Under the pieces are notes generated by a model. It was not told where the DNA came from. It was given only the letters and a program-made list of their open reading frames with translations, and searched no databases. Both the position numbers and the translations under genes were made by a program. DNA of 64,000 nucleotides from Atherix ibis. Taxonomy: Eukaryota > Arthropoda > Insecta > Diptera > Athericidae. Positions 13,601 through 25,850 of this stretch are shown piece after piece. Within the stretch, counting starts at the first letter, position 1; every line of letters starts with the position of its first letter. The stretch covers positions 108,434,267 through 108,498,266 of the forward strand of contig OY282605.1 of the NCBI GenBank assembly GCA_958298945.1. The letters are read 5' to 3'.

Positions 13601-14379
13601 TAACATCTACACACATATGTGTACATGCATCGATAAACAAGTGCATTCACAATTTCGTATATACAAAAGTAGGCATGCTGATATATATTGTATATATACG
13701 TATATACTGAGTGTATAAAACATTGATGCGATTATCATGCTCATTAGCACTTTATTTCCTCAAATTTCCGTCCCGAAATGAAGTGCAGTTAAATGCATAC
13801 ACACCCCACCACGGCTGATGTACTTTTAGTATCATTAGTATTTATATTATGTGCGTATTAGATAACAAATCGGTCAAATGCAAAATTGATGCACAGATAT
13901 TTGATCATGTTAATTAGAGTATTGGTAAAAAAAAAACTAACAATAAAACAAAGGTAAAATAATTTAAATAGATACGAGAAAGAAAAAAACCAACCGAACA
14001 CAATCCCCAATTCCAATACCTGTATACGTAGTATTGAAAATGAATACTTAAAAGGGTAATTTAAGTTTAATTTCTTCTTTTTTAAACGTTGTTATTTAAT
14101 TTGGTTTTTTTTAATCAATACGATATGCATTTTGTTATGTCAGGATTGCCTTTTTTGTGATTTTTGTTTTGTTTAAGTATAAATAAATCTTTACGGGGCG
14201 ACGAAGGATTGACAGCTGAAAAAACCAATCAACCGTTTATGAGCGGTTACGATACGAGTATCTTCGATCGAAGCACTTCAAAAGTGTTTGCTTCCAATAC
14301 CGTTTAGATAAAGAGATTTTTTTTAAAATGCGTTTACTTTATTTATTAAACTATTTGGTATAGGACAGAGATTGGTATG
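10678..14379. other. Non-coding DNA with possible regulatory islands
   Basis: No gene recognised. Less AT-biased patches stand out: 11640-11900, 12800-12900 (with GTGGCGCCAC, a perfect 10-bp palindrome near 12813), 13270-13460 and 14170-14310. A (GT)n tract lies at about 13170-13205. A 10-bp inverted repeat (CCACCCACCA at 13378-13387, TGGTGGGTGG at 13406-13415) could form a short hairpin. These may be cis-regulatory, but nothing in the sequence proves it. Confidence 0.35.
14170..14310 (+). promoter_or_regulatory. TATA-like site followed by palindrome-rich island
   Basis: TATAAATA at 14178-14185 is followed by about 120 bp that are clearly less AT-rich than the surroundings and hold several small palindromes: AACCG..CGGTT, CTTCGATCGAAG and CACTT..AAGTG. 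No arthropod initiator is obvious at the right spacing and no reading frame follows. It could be a promoter, an enhancer piece or an old miniature element. Weak call. Confidence 0.2.
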
Positions 14380-14381
14380 TA

Positions 14382-15004
14382 TTGGGTTGTTCGGAAAGTT
14401 ATTTCGTTTTTTTTTTTATAAAAATGAAAGATTTTTTTATAGTGAATTAATATTTTATTCTGGCCTTTTTTCTTTAAGCGAATCATTGAATTTGTCCAAC
14501 TGATGACAGTACACTTCAGAATTGATCGTTGTGTTGCTCGGTAGAAGCTCAAAATAAATGATTCTTTTGAAATACCACCAAACAGATAACATAACCGTTT
14601 TTTGATGAATGTTGGCTTTCGAAGTGCTTTGATCCGGTTCATCTTTTCTACTCCAGGATCTTTTGCACTTAACATTATTGTAGAGAACCCATTTCTCGTC
14701 CCCAGTAATGATGCGCTTCAAAAATAGATCATTTTCTTGGCGTTTAATAAGCAAATCACAAACGTCAATGTGACGGCACACATTTTTTTCTGTAAGAAGA
14801 TGAGGAACCAATATTTCGGGCTTTGAGATTAAACTAACCGTTTCAAATAATCATGAACGGTCAAATTCGATAAATTTAATCTCTCAGCTATCTCACAAGT
14901 TGTTATTCGCCGGTTTGTATCAATTAATCAACTAAAAACTATTGTACTTTGCAGAATCCATCAAATTTTTTATTTGTTACGAAATTACTTTCCGAACAAC
15001 CCAA
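14382..15004 (-). mobile_element. Internally deleted mariner, sibling of the 9545-10675 copy
   Basis: TIRs TTGGGTTGTTCGGAAAG at 14382 and its complement ending at 15004 are flanked by TA (14380-14381, 15005-15006). At 623 bp it is about half size. The middle of the transposase (VPHLLTEKN to LKEKRPE, 14811-14455) is nearly identical to the full-length copy and has GDEKW where that copy has GDKKW. Two deletions relative to it are visible: the N-terminal coding part (junction near 14930, where GTTGAT joins TAATTGAT) and everything after KRPE through the second and third catalytic Asp (junction near 14455). It carries the same TAA after the helix-turn-helix part and the same frameshift, so it derives from an already dead lineage. 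Confidence 0.92.
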
Positions 15005-15006
15005 TA

Positions 15007-16655
15007 TGGTATATAGTTTTTTATCGAATTTCTCAAGTATGCCCCATACTAGCTATGTCTGTTAATTAGTCTATATATTCTATAGACCTATTGAGGGCTT
15101 CTCTCAAATTGTAACAATATGAAATTTATGATCTCGGTTATAAGCCAAATTATTATTTTTTATTAGTGTTAAAATATATTGAAAACTCCCCTTTTTTTCT
15201 TAATTCAATCATCATTTTTATTTTACGCCTTCTTTAACCAAAAAATATCATCTTAACTTTTATTGATTTATACAAATTTAGTTTGGAAATTTTTTTATGC
15301 TATAATTTTTTTTTTATCAAATAATTTTCTTCTGAAAATTTTATAAAAATAGAAATAGCAAATAAAATTCTCAAAATAGAACCATAACAAAATTATACAA
15401 AATGAATATATTATATAGAGAGTGGAAAACTTTTCCACAGCAAGAAACTCTATACTCCCCATTTGCATATAAATTAAGAAAATCAAAAGCAACCAAGAAA
15501 TTTGTATTTTTTTTTTTGGTATAGTAAATAAATAATATTTTTTTTTACAATAACAATTTATTGAATGAATTCTTTTTTTTCAACAAAAAAATTTTAAAAA
15601 TATTATTGGATTAGTATTATTAAAATTGGTTAGAATTTCACCCCAACCACCCCCCCCCCCCCCCCAAAAACAACAAAAGAAATTATGTCAATATTTTAAA
15701 ATATATCCCAATAGAATTATAGACCATTAGGGGAATTGGTATTGGTGAGGTGAAATGGGGGGGGGGGTTTGTAAGTAACGAAGTTTACTATAAATAATTT
15801 CATTTGCCTATTTTTGAGGGGATTTGCTATATAACTTCTAATACAAATAAAAACGAACCACAAAATCATTTACCTTTGGTATTATAATCTTCTAGAAATT
15901 TGCATATAAATTTCGGAAATTTCACTGAATTCAATCTGACAAGGAATACCCTTGGAAATATATGGTATATACATATATAAAAAGAAAATAGACTAAAGAC
16001 AAAATTAATGTTTATGTTATTTTTAGCCAGAAAATATCTTTATTATAAATATGTCTATAGATAAAATGCTTTGCAAGATATAATATCAAAAATTGAAGCA
16101 TTTCGGTGGTGTTTCATAACGACATCATAAATTCGATTGTGTACTTGACTACGAATACTTACGCCTTCTTATGCTAATAATTTGTGACGTTAAGAAAAAG
16201 GAATATCATAGATATTATATGACGTCATATTATAAATAAAATATTATTTTTGAACAATATAAATAAAACCTGCATTTTATTTTTTAATTGTAAAAATATA
16301 CTTTTTATTTAAAAAAATCTTTGATAAAATAGTGGTTTTTCTTAAAAAAAAAGGCTTTCAATTTTTTCATTAGTAAGAAAAAAACAGTTATTTTAGACTT
16401 ATTTCCTTCATTTCATAAATAAAATTGAATTTTTTTCACCTTTATATTAACTACAATATAACATTTAAAATAATTTCTTTACACATAACATATTCTAGTG
16501 CTTTACCACAGAGAGCGCTCTAAGATCGTCAAGTCATGAACACTAGTTGACGCTATTGTAAAATTATAAAATTTTTGAAATGTTTTACATTTTTAAATTT
16601 ATTTGAAATTTATAATTCAAATATAAGTAGAAAGTAAATTTTTAATTAGAAATGG
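15007..16655. other. AT-rich non-coding DNA with homopolymer C and G runs
   Basis: No gene. A run of 16 C (15650-15665) and a run of 11 G (15757-15767) lie about 90 bp apart in otherwise very AT-rich sequence, with an 8-bp inverted repeat (ATTTCACC at about 15635, GGTGAAAT at 15749-15756) nearby. Confidence 0.5.
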
Positions 16656-16659
16656 CAAA

Positions 16660-16930
16660 TATTTCTTGGAAGGGTGATAGAGGATAGTTAGTTCACAAAA
16701 GTGATAAGATGTTCGGATAAGCGAACATAAATGGAATTTCTTGTAATATTGTACGAAGACGATATAAATAAAAGGAATATTTAATTTATAGTGCATCACA
16801 TTAGTACAAACATAGAAAAGAGCGTTGACAATTTTATGTGTGACTGTTCACTGTAAGAATTGGTTTCGACTGGTTGAACCCCACACCTTGATCGCAAGTC
16901 TAAAAATATGCGTAATAATTGCTTGTATCT
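16660..16930 (-). pseudogene. Jockey-like LINE relic (3' part of ORF2), highly diverged
   Basis: The + strand here aligns by eye with the 31220-31440 part of the clearer jockey-like relic and with 20590-20760. Shared landmarks in the same order are GATAAGAT..GATAAG, CAACAATTTTAT, a TTG.TTGAACCCC-type stretch and the sequence just after it. Translation is too broken to read domains, so identity rests on alignment to the sibling relics. Orientation is inferred from the sibling at 31060-32120. Confidence 0.4.
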
Positions 16931-19900
16931 TCGATTAAGTTGTAGTTTTTTTCTGCCGTATAGTAGAATTTTGTTTTTTTTTAAGTTTTTTTGTAATAGG
17001 GAAAAGGGTAAAAAATTAATTATGAGATAACAGGAAAAAGGAGGGATTCTCCTAAATTTTCATAGAAGTTGAGCATGCCAAACGCAATTTAAGACCGCTG
17101 ATATAGCTATGAATATACCCGGACAATATTATTTTTTTCTAAAGATAGGAAACAATTTAGGATATGGACAACTAAGAATCATTTTTATTAATGCAAATTT
17201 CCAAATAGAAGAAAACAATATATTCTAAGAATACTTAAGGTTTTTTTTTGGAAATTTATTTTAAAATATTGGCTGATTTTGTCCAGAAATTTTATTAAAG
17301 GGTAATTGATGGATTATATTTTCGAATTGGAGTTAAAAGTTTATAGTGCAAAAATATTACATAAATACCTAGCAAATAGGGAGTCAAACTTATTCTTTGT
17401 GACTACCATTTGGGTTGACCAAGAATAAAAATGAAATGGTTACTATTTTAAGATGAAATGTACTTTTAAATTAAGGATTTAGATCCAACTATTTTTTTTT
17501 CCTTTAAATTAAGGGAAAAAAAATAGTACAATTTTAAAATAAATAGTAAAACTGGGTTTTTTTTGTGGCAATTTAAAATTTAAAGGAAGTTTAAAATTTC
17601 TTATAGTAAATTAAATTTATATAAAAAATTTTATTTTTAAAATTAAATTTAACATCTGAAGAATTAATAAATATTTTTTATTCAAATATTGTAATGTAAT
17701 AATCCAAAAAAAAAGATATTATTTACGAAAATTGATTCCATTTTCTTAAGCGAGCAAATGATAATTTGTCCCTTAAGCCAATTACTCAACCAAAGAGTGT
17801 CTTGTTTCGATGTGAGTCGTGTGTAATTTCTTCTTATACCTTTTAGAAAATTATCAATTACAGCTGATATTTTAGCACATGTAATATTACCTGTGGTTTT
17901 TATAAATAAATCTAAGCAAAAACGTACAAATTAAGGTGAAAAAAGGTACAAACAAAAAATATTTTATTGTCATATAAAAATTGTAATACTATTAACTAAT
18001 TACGAATAGATCATTTCTGGATGATATTGTACTATTGTTCTTTGTGTAGTTTCGTTGATTGTTTGTTAAGAATTTTAATTTTTTAAATCACCACAAACTA
18101 AAAGTTAATTTTTCAGATTTTCATTATTGTTCATTTTATTATTTTGTTAATAAAAAAAAATTACTATTGTTATTTAGGAAATCCCTTTTAAAGTACTAAA
18201 TTTGAATAATTACTAATGATATGATGTTCACATATTATAATACCATCAATTTACATCTAAATGTACAATAAGTAAAATGTTCACATTCAGAGAAAAAAAA
18301 GGGCGCTCTATATCTCCAAAGCAATCGTCTACCTTAGTCTCAAAAGGCTACACTTGAATATAACTGAACAATCAGAATAATACCATTTAGATGAATATAC
18401 AAAATATCTGTATATATACATACTTAATCACATCCCCACTTTTATAAGATCGCACTTATATCAATTCAGCCAGGTGGCAATTCGGTGAATAAAGTACATG
18501 TCCTTAAGTTCCAATGACGTGCAGGTTACTTTGATTCGGTGTGAATACGTAGTTTTATGCTGTTGGTCGCGAATATCAAATAACGAAAGTCTTTTATAAA
18601 TGGCTGAGTGGCTCTTCAGAAAAACAGATTCGAGGCAAATGGCAGCGAAGCGACAAAGTTGAGAACAATCTAAAAATTAAATGAATATAAAATTTCCAAG
18701 TGATATTTCTATTTGAAAATTAATTCCATAAATGAATGAACAGAAACCATATCAAGATATCAAAATGTACAAGTCTACTATATAGGAATTGAAAAACATG
18801 AAATAAATATGTTGTACACGTATAAATAGATGCCTATACAATTTTGGAAGTATTTTTCTATAACAATAAAAATGGAAAATATTTCGCTAATTCATCCATT
18901 ACTATTCAAGTGCATTCCTTAAGTTAACATAAATGGATATAGGCTTGTTAAAATTTTATTTAAAGTAATGTAATAGAAAAAAATTGCATTTTAATTAGTC
19001 TTTATTAATTTTTATTAGATTATGTGGTACTTACACATATAACGATTTAATAATGATATTTTTCTTAAATTATATAAGTTGGATTTATAAGTGCAGATTT
19101 TTGTAAAAATAATTTTCTATCCAAATATTTGCTATTATTTACATACTATCCTGTTAAGATAATTTAAAATTATGATCAAAGTTCAATATATAAATTCGAC
19201 AAAATTGCATATTCTCAATACTAATTCTAATAGAAATAAGCTATAGAAAGCTTTTTTATTTTGTATAACAAAACAATAGGGTTAATTGTCAAATCAGCTG
19301 TTAGCTGTCATTTTGTTAATGATTTTTTACTCAGTACATGGTAGCATAGATCTTTGATTAAAGAATACCTGGATATATACGCAATTTTCTGGCTGAATTA
19401 TTACAAAAGCGGCGAGAAATCTTAATGCTTGCATACTTTTCTGTAGATTTTTTTATTTAGAAATGACACCCACTGACATCTAGTTTCCGTAATAGGAATT
19501 TATTGAATACCAAAAGCATAATTAATATTCCTTTTAACTCACTTATTCCGAGGAAAAAAATAATTTAAACACAATGACAGGCAATTTTTATTTTTTGTAC
19601 AATCTTTTGATATGAAATGGAATTATATTTTAGGTTTATTATTTATTTTGTAAATATCAATCAAATATTAGGCGATATATTACGCTTTGGAAGATAATAT
19701 TAAGCGAGTTATAGTGGGAATAGAGTCAGATTTACTAGAAAAAGCGAAAAATTGTGCCGATCGAATGAGCTTTGTCAAGAACAGACAATGTGGCTATATG
19801 GCCGAAATACTCATTTTTAAATACTAACAGTTAAAATTTAATTTTTTTTTAAAATGCTTATTCTTCTTAAAAAAAAACCTGATACTATTTGAATATTAAA

Positions 19901-20510
19901 TAATAAATATTTGTATACACTGAGTTAAGTAGAATAAGTTTCTTACTTTAAGCTGTTTTATCCAAACAAGTCATATTTTTGCACTGTTCAAAATAGAAAT
20001 AAAATTGCTGTAGTCTCAAAAAAAAAGAAATTTTATATTTGTTAAAATTTTTATTTTTATTATTATTGCTTTAATAGAAATTAGAGTTTTTTCGATAATC
20101 CTGTTTAGTATTTTAGTATTTTTTTATTAAATTTTATAAAAATAGTGTACGAAATATATAATTATATTTATTTTTGACAATATCTAACTAAAAGGAATAT
20201 TAATAAATGGGAACTTTTGGAATTGTTTTTGTTAGATAAGAATAAGTGAAAGAAATATTTTAAGACATTTGTGCATCTTCAAAATTGAAGTATATGTGCG
20301 TCCATACGGGAGAAACTAGAAAGATAACAAATAGAATCTTGTAGAATATATATAAAAAAACTGAAAGCCATAAAAAGCTTCTTTCTGTTTACTAATTATT
20401 AATTTACATACTACTATGTAACAAGAATAATTGCAATAAATTAAAGGAATTCAGGAGTAAATAGCAATCGTTATTTCTCTGTCAAACTTGACTATTCTGA
20501 ACTTATTTTA
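16931..20510. other. AT-rich non-coding DNA with one GC-richer island
   Basis: No gene recognised. The only sequence of distinct composition is 18430-18670 (listed separately). The rest consists of A/T runs and decayed sequence without readable homology. Confidence 0.45.
18430..18670 (+). promoter_or_regulatory. Candidate core promoter / regulatory island
   Basis: About 240 bp here are much less AT-rich than the flanks. TATAAA at 18595-18600 is followed 31 bp later by CAGATT (A at 18626), a spacing that fits an insect TATA-initiator pair, and upstream there is a cAMP-response-like TGACGTG near 18515. No ORF follows. It faces the neuropeptide exons at 30 kb and could be an upstream promoter of that gene, but no splice donor or 5' exon could be confirmed. 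Confidence 0.25.
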
Positions 20511-20519
20511 TTTAAAAGC

Positions 20520-20870
20520 TCAATGGCCTCTGTGGTATTTATCGTCAATGCGTACTGAGTGGTAGAATAAACGAGGTATCTTACCAAAGTAATTTTAGTG
20601 ATCGGATAAGTGTGAATGAAATTTTTTTGTAACGCAAAATACACACCCACATTATTACGATTATAAAGAATGCACCAACAATTTTATGGAGTATTTTTGG
20701 TTTGACGAAATTGAATGCGGTGGGAAGTCAAATACTTGGTTGAATCCCAGAATTTAATTTCGTAAATCCAAAAAGGTTTTATTAACATGCTGAAAATACC
20801 ACTACCAATTGATAATTTTAATCGTCTATCTTAAAGTCCTCCTACTTTTCTGGACATGATACTGCCGTTT
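20520..20870 (-). pseudogene. Jockey-like LINE relic (3' part of ORF2)
   Basis: This aligns by eye with 31080-31450 of the better preserved jockey-like copy. Landmarks in the same order are ATCGGATAAG, GCACCAACAATTTTATGGAG, a GGTTGAATCCCAGAATT..TTCG stretch and CCAAAAAGGTTTTATTAA. Coding capacity is lost. Same family as 16660-16930 and 5930-6050. Confidence 0.5.
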
Positions 20871-21059
20871 AAGGAGAGTAGATGATTTTCGTCGAAGATT
20901 ATAATTAACTGGGATATATTTTTATTTATATACTTTTATTCTCCATTTTTTTAACAAATTTTCAGTGGAATTGAAGAAAAAAAGCTCTTGTGAGCAAACA
21001 TTAAATTCTTTTTATTAAAACTGACAGCTTTATCTATTAGAATTATGCACTAAAAACAA

Positions 21060-21625
21060 TATTATTCATATGACTACCATGACTCTGTCTGCTCCGAACA
21101 TAAAAATTTCGATGATTTTTTCTAATAAAATTAAATCATCAATGACCTCAATTTCTTGTCGAATGTTGTTCTTTAGGTCTTCAATTGTTCTTGAATGATT
21201 GGCAAAGGCTTTGCTATTCGAATAGTCTAAAAGAAAAAAGTTGAACGTGAGATTATTCGATCACCGAATTAAGTGCAAAACAAATCAATGTTTTGACGAG
21301 TTATGTGGGTTGTAGCGTCTTATTGAAACCAAAGTTTCGGCCCCAAAAAAATCGTTCACTTGTCACAATATTGTTCAGAATTTACTCTTTACGATAATTT
21401 TTGAAAAATCACGGCCCAATCTTTCCACTAGGCTATATACCGCACCAAACAGTGACTTTTTTAGGATGCATTGGCTTTTCGTAAATCAAATTGGGGGTCT
21501 TCCGTTCGACACATTTAACAATTTTGTTTGTTAGCATAGCCGTCTATGTGAAAATGTGCTTCGAAATGGTCGCGAATCCTACGGAATCTGTACTAATTCA
21601 TATTTTACTAAATTTTGACAGTTGT
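21060..21625 (-). pseudogene. Tc1/mariner-superfamily (IS630-like) transposase relic
   Basis: On the - strand, patches in order read HFHIDGYANKQNC (about 21570), EDPQ..EKPMHPKKVTVWCG (about 21520-21460), GKIGP..FF (about 21440), then after degraded sequence FANHSRTIEDLKNNIRQEIEVID (about 21215-21140) and LEKIIEIF..RADRVMVVI (21115-21070). Order and spacing match the insect IS630-like transposase family: catalytic core, then the C-terminal TLE.LK.NI..EI helix. Multiple frameshifts and stops. Closely comparable relics lie at 39070-39640 and 51240-51870. Confidence 0.7.
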
Positions 21626-23130
21626 CAACTGATGGTTCAGCTTATACACATATAATAGAAGTAGCAGTTTCATCAGTATATATTATAAATAATACATTTT
21701 TTTAAATATTATACATCTTCTAAGACAGAAATATTTGCATGTATAAACAAAAAGATATCTTATTCTAAGCTCAACTAAGACATTTCTGGATTTGTTGTAT
21801 ATGAATACAAAAAAATCGGTTACACACTGACTATACTTAAGGATTTAACATTGACAATTAAGCTTTTTGTTCAGCTGTTTTATAAAATAAAGCCTATGAT
21901 GGATTGAGGGGTTGAAAAACAGGAAATTTATGTGTTTAATTCTGAAAACTATATCCTGCAATATTTAGGACTCAACTTAATCTGGTTTAAGTATGCATAT
22001 TACTTTTTGTAGCTACTATGTTTACACTGGAAATAATTATCATATGATATACGACATATTATTGAAGAAAAAAAAACAATTTTAAACAATTTATAAGATT
22101 TTTCAAACGAAACGAAAAAAGAGTATGACTTTAGACGAACGCAAATTAATATCTCACAAGCTAGTTCAATTGTAAAATACAAAATTTTTGTATGTTTTAA
22201 ATTAACTAATTAGCCTTTAAAAAAATAGTACGTATATTGTAGAAAATGAACTCTGCTAAAAGAATCAAATAGTTTCGATTAAAACTATAAACTTTTGTCT
22301 AGACGTATGGGAAAATGTTTTAAACTTTAACAAAGAGTAAATTACGTACGGATTCAATATGAAAGTCCGTGCAGACATAACAAATTTTCTTTGTTCATAT
22401 CATGGTTATTTCTAATTATAAAAGTTCTTATATCTTTCATGTTCTCAGATAATCGAAAATATTTTAATCTCTTCAGCTATGAGACATTCGAATTTTCGCC
22501 ATTTGTTGTTATTCTCTAAAAGTGTTTTAAAAATATAAAAAAAAAACAGAGAAAATCAAATTTAATCATTAACTAATAATATAATGATTTTTTCTATTTA
22601 AAATAAATACTTTTAAATAAAAATATGTGTAAGACTTATTTAATTGACTTTTTTTATATTTGAACTTCATTGATTTGCTAAATTAAAAAAATCAATATGT
22701 TCCTGAGCTCGTCCGAATCGGCATTGCCTTAATTTTATTGGCATGCTGGTTTAGGACAAAATTATGATTAGTTTTATGTCTGTAATCAAATAATCATAAT
22801 ATGGCTCCGTGTTTTCAGTGTCGAATAGGTGTCGAAATCGGTGATGGCAGAGCACCAATCTTATCCACAAGATTCCTACTTTGAACTCAACCAAGAATTT
22901 GCAACAATTTTCGCTAAAGAACTAATATCCCAGAGAATATATGAAGTCTGATAAAGGCAAGGCCTTATACAGTAGCTCCTTTGATTTTATTGTGGGAAAT
23001 TTTAAACAACAAAAAAACAAAAATTCATCAAAAAGGCTCAGATGGCTTCCAAACAGCTTCAACGAATTTTCACCTCCATTTTGTAATCAGCTTTTACCTT
23101 TAATCTTAGATCGAAAAACGACTAATTCGG
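21626..23130. other. Non-coding DNA, no gene recognised
   Basis: Mostly AT-rich. The part 22680-22930 is less AT-rich and may be the remnant of an unidentified element, but no frame or repeat in this window explains it. Confidence 0.4.
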
Positions 23131-23865
23131 AGCTTTTTTTTGTTGTTTTTTTTCGGATTACCCCTACTGTCTTTGTTATAGCTCATCCAGATGGAGTCTT
23201 TTCAGAACTATTGTCGCGAAGATATTGACAACCTCCCAAGCCTCCCTCCAGTCCAATATCAGGACCACGACCATCTCCATTGTTAGCAGCCCGCCAACAC
23301 ACTTCTGTGGCTCTTCCTTTTCCGCTGGGAATCGGGTATAGTAAAAGAACACGTGCTCCGCCACCACAAGAAGGGCAAATTGGGCCAATGTCCAATTTAA
23401 ATCAGTACTGGTAAGCATGAAAACATCCATGTCCCGTCAACAATAGGAATATTGGATACACCGCCGGAATGAGACGATGTGACCATCTTCCATCAAAAGC
23501 AATGTTCCAACGATTTTATTTTCGCCGCCTGGATTTCTTTTTTTTTCTCTGTACAAGTCTCGCATCGCACCGCTGCATTACTCCGACCTCTCTGGTCGTT
23601 TATCCGCTAAAATTCTGATCGGTATTATTCCGGTCACAACACAAATGGTCTCATATGACACCATTCGAAATGTGCAGTCTGCTTCCAATGCGTTTCTACT
23701 GTAGATTGAGACAACCTTTACTTATATAGGTAGCTCTAATCAGTCCATTCACCCAAATAGATGTAGCATACAGCAGGATTGACCTAACCATGGTCGCCAA
23801 CAGGGTCCTTTTACTCCGCCTGGGTCCGCCGAAGTTCGGCATTAGTCGTATAGATACTTATATAT
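23130..23865 (-). pseudogene. 5'-truncated non-LTR retrotransposon (R1/Loa-like), ORF2 C-terminus
   Basis: On the - strand from 23860 the translation begins MPNFGGPRRSKRTLLATMV, then RSILLYATSIW, matching the end of the reverse transcriptase domain of R1-type LINEs (usual LMPN.GGPR..RR.LLA.V..SILLYGAPIW). Further on (23400-23180) come CPSCGGGA and EHVFFYYTRFPAEKEE followed by EAWEVVNIFATIVL, which correspond to the C-terminal CCHC-like motif and tail. Several frameshifts. A T-rich tract on the + strand at about 23133-23155 would be the element's poly(A) tail, placing its 3' end there. The first part of ORF2 and all of ORF1 are missing, as is usual for 5'-truncated LINE copies. Confidence 0.75.
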
Positions 23866-23890
23866 TTACATTTTGGTATATTTTATTTGG

Positions 23891-24310
23891 ACCAGCTCAA
23901 TCATGGCATAATCCATAAATTACCACAACTTCACTATTGACATCAGGCTTATAAATACGAGAACTAGTTTACTATTGGCACCATCTCAATATTAATACCA
24001 GCTTAATATTGGCACAATCCTGATATTATCAGTTGCTCATTATGAGCGCCATTTCAACATTAGGAGTAGGTTAATATTGAAACCATCTCAGTATCGATAC
24101 TATCTCAGTATTGATACCAACTCAATATTGATACCATCTCAATATTAGCACAATCCCAATAACAGCATCAGTGACTCAATATGGGCCACAGCTCAATGAC
24201 TCAATATTGGAACCTAGTTAAAAACTTTCATCAATTGAACGTTGTTGTGGGCTCAACACTACTAGTTTTAGGTTAAAAATTGGCGGTAGCTCAATTATGA
24301 GCTCCAGTAT
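23891..24310. repeat. 17-bp-period minisatellite
   Basis: A degenerate tandem repeat with unit close to ACCATCTCAATATTGAT. Between 23960 and 24180 successive units can be cut at exactly 17 bases with one to six changes each; around 24180-24230 some units are 20 bases, and fragments continue to about 24310. Roughly 18-20 units. It begins directly beside the 5' truncation of the LINE relic. Confidence 0.85.
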
Positions 24311-25850
24311 ATAGCATAGCTTTCTCTGATTGACAAATTGTAAATATTTATTTTCAATCGGAAAAGTTTTGATGAACTTTAATATTTAACATTTAATTAA
24401 TTTTATAAATTTTCATAATAATTGGGCATTAATTATAAATGTTCATATGCTTTTAAATTGAAAAAAAAAATTACAAACATTTGCGATAATATTCTTAGGT
24501 TTCGATAAGATTTTAATTAATATTAAATTGAATGGAAAGTTTCACTAAAGTTCAACACATATACTTAAATAACGGTTTCCGTAACTTTGCACTATGAAAT
24601 TGAAAAGGTTAAAAGTTTTTTATTTTCCTAAAATTGATTATATATTATTCAAAAATAATTATTTCTATCAAATTTAATATGTAACCTTTCATTAATACTT
24701 TCAACGATATAATAAAGCCTATTTGAATTTCTGCATCGATAAACTCTCTCAAAAAATCAATTTCATATTCAATTTAATGAAAAGTAATTTCAAAATTTTC
24801 ATTTATGGTGAAACTTTTAACTTTTAAAGTGATGAAAGTGAAGTTTTCGTAAAGTTTTCGTACCTATTCATAAATAAACACTTAATGATCGATGGTGAAT
24901 TTAAAACTCCGCGCATCAACACCTCCTACGGCTTTTTTGTTAATTTAAGAAAGGTATATGCAAACGTATCTTATTTCAAAAAGAACAACCTTTTATTTAA
25001 TTGCATTCAACAATTTCATGTTAAATATATAATTCTATATACATTAAATATTATCGTTAAGATAAAATTCGTTGAAAAACTTTTTATAATAGCGATTTTT
25101 TTAGAATTTATCCTAAATTATGGAAGTTCATTATTTGATCTCCTTGACGATGGCATTTAGTTGAAATGTTAAGAAACACTAATTAGAAGCTTCAAAAGAA
25201 TAATTTCTTTAATATTAATGGATTTTTATATATATTTTTTATTATAAAGGTTAAGCTTTATATTATATAATTAAAAAGTGTATTTCATAATAATAAGGGT
25301 CATGTTTGAGGATAACAAAATGTTTAAGGTTAGCCTCAAATATTGCCAGGCAAACAAAATAAAAGGGGTTTTTTGATTTTTGATCATGAGGTTGTGCAAC
25401 CTAATATTTTTTGTTTATTTTTATTAATTTAATAAACAATACTTTTTTCTTTGTATAACAAAAGCCAATTTTTTTTAAAGTATACTAAATTCGGCGGTAA
25501 CCACAAAATATCGAAAATATTTCAAAAACTGGAAAATGGAAAACTGTTTTTTTTTTATATTTTAAAGTGATGAGAAACAGTCAAAATAATAACTCCTAAT
25601 GATCCATTCCAGAGAAGATAAAAAAATGGAATAATATCTCTAAGTTGGAGTAACGTTTTTTTAAAAACTTTCTTTTATAAAATTAAACAATAATTTTTAT
25701 ATATCATTTTATTAAAATTAGTCGAAAAAAAATATTTACCATTAAATAATTGATATTTTTTTGTTATTATTAAAAATAAACTAGGATATTTTCCTTTATA
25801 ATTTCTTATTTTTCGTCTTTATTTCATTAATGGAATGAGCAATATCAGCA
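24311..25850. other. AT-rich non-coding DNA
   Basis: Nothing recognisable. The longest frame (24885-25160, 91 codons) has an AT-driven Ile/Phe/Lys/Asn-rich translation without motifs. Confidence 0.5.

Noticed and set aside
22941..23228. 95-codon + strand ORF starting MKSDKGKALYSS
   Set aside because: No family match; its second half runs through the LINE tail and the T-rich tract in antisense.
23176..23430. 84-codon - strand ORF as a host gene
   Set aside because: The translation matches the C-terminal tail of an R1-like LINE and continues in other frames into RT motifs, so it is element debris.
24885..25160. 91-codon + strand ORF
   Set aside because: Ile/Phe/Lys/Asn composition mirrors base composition; no signal peptide plus cleavage pattern, no domain.
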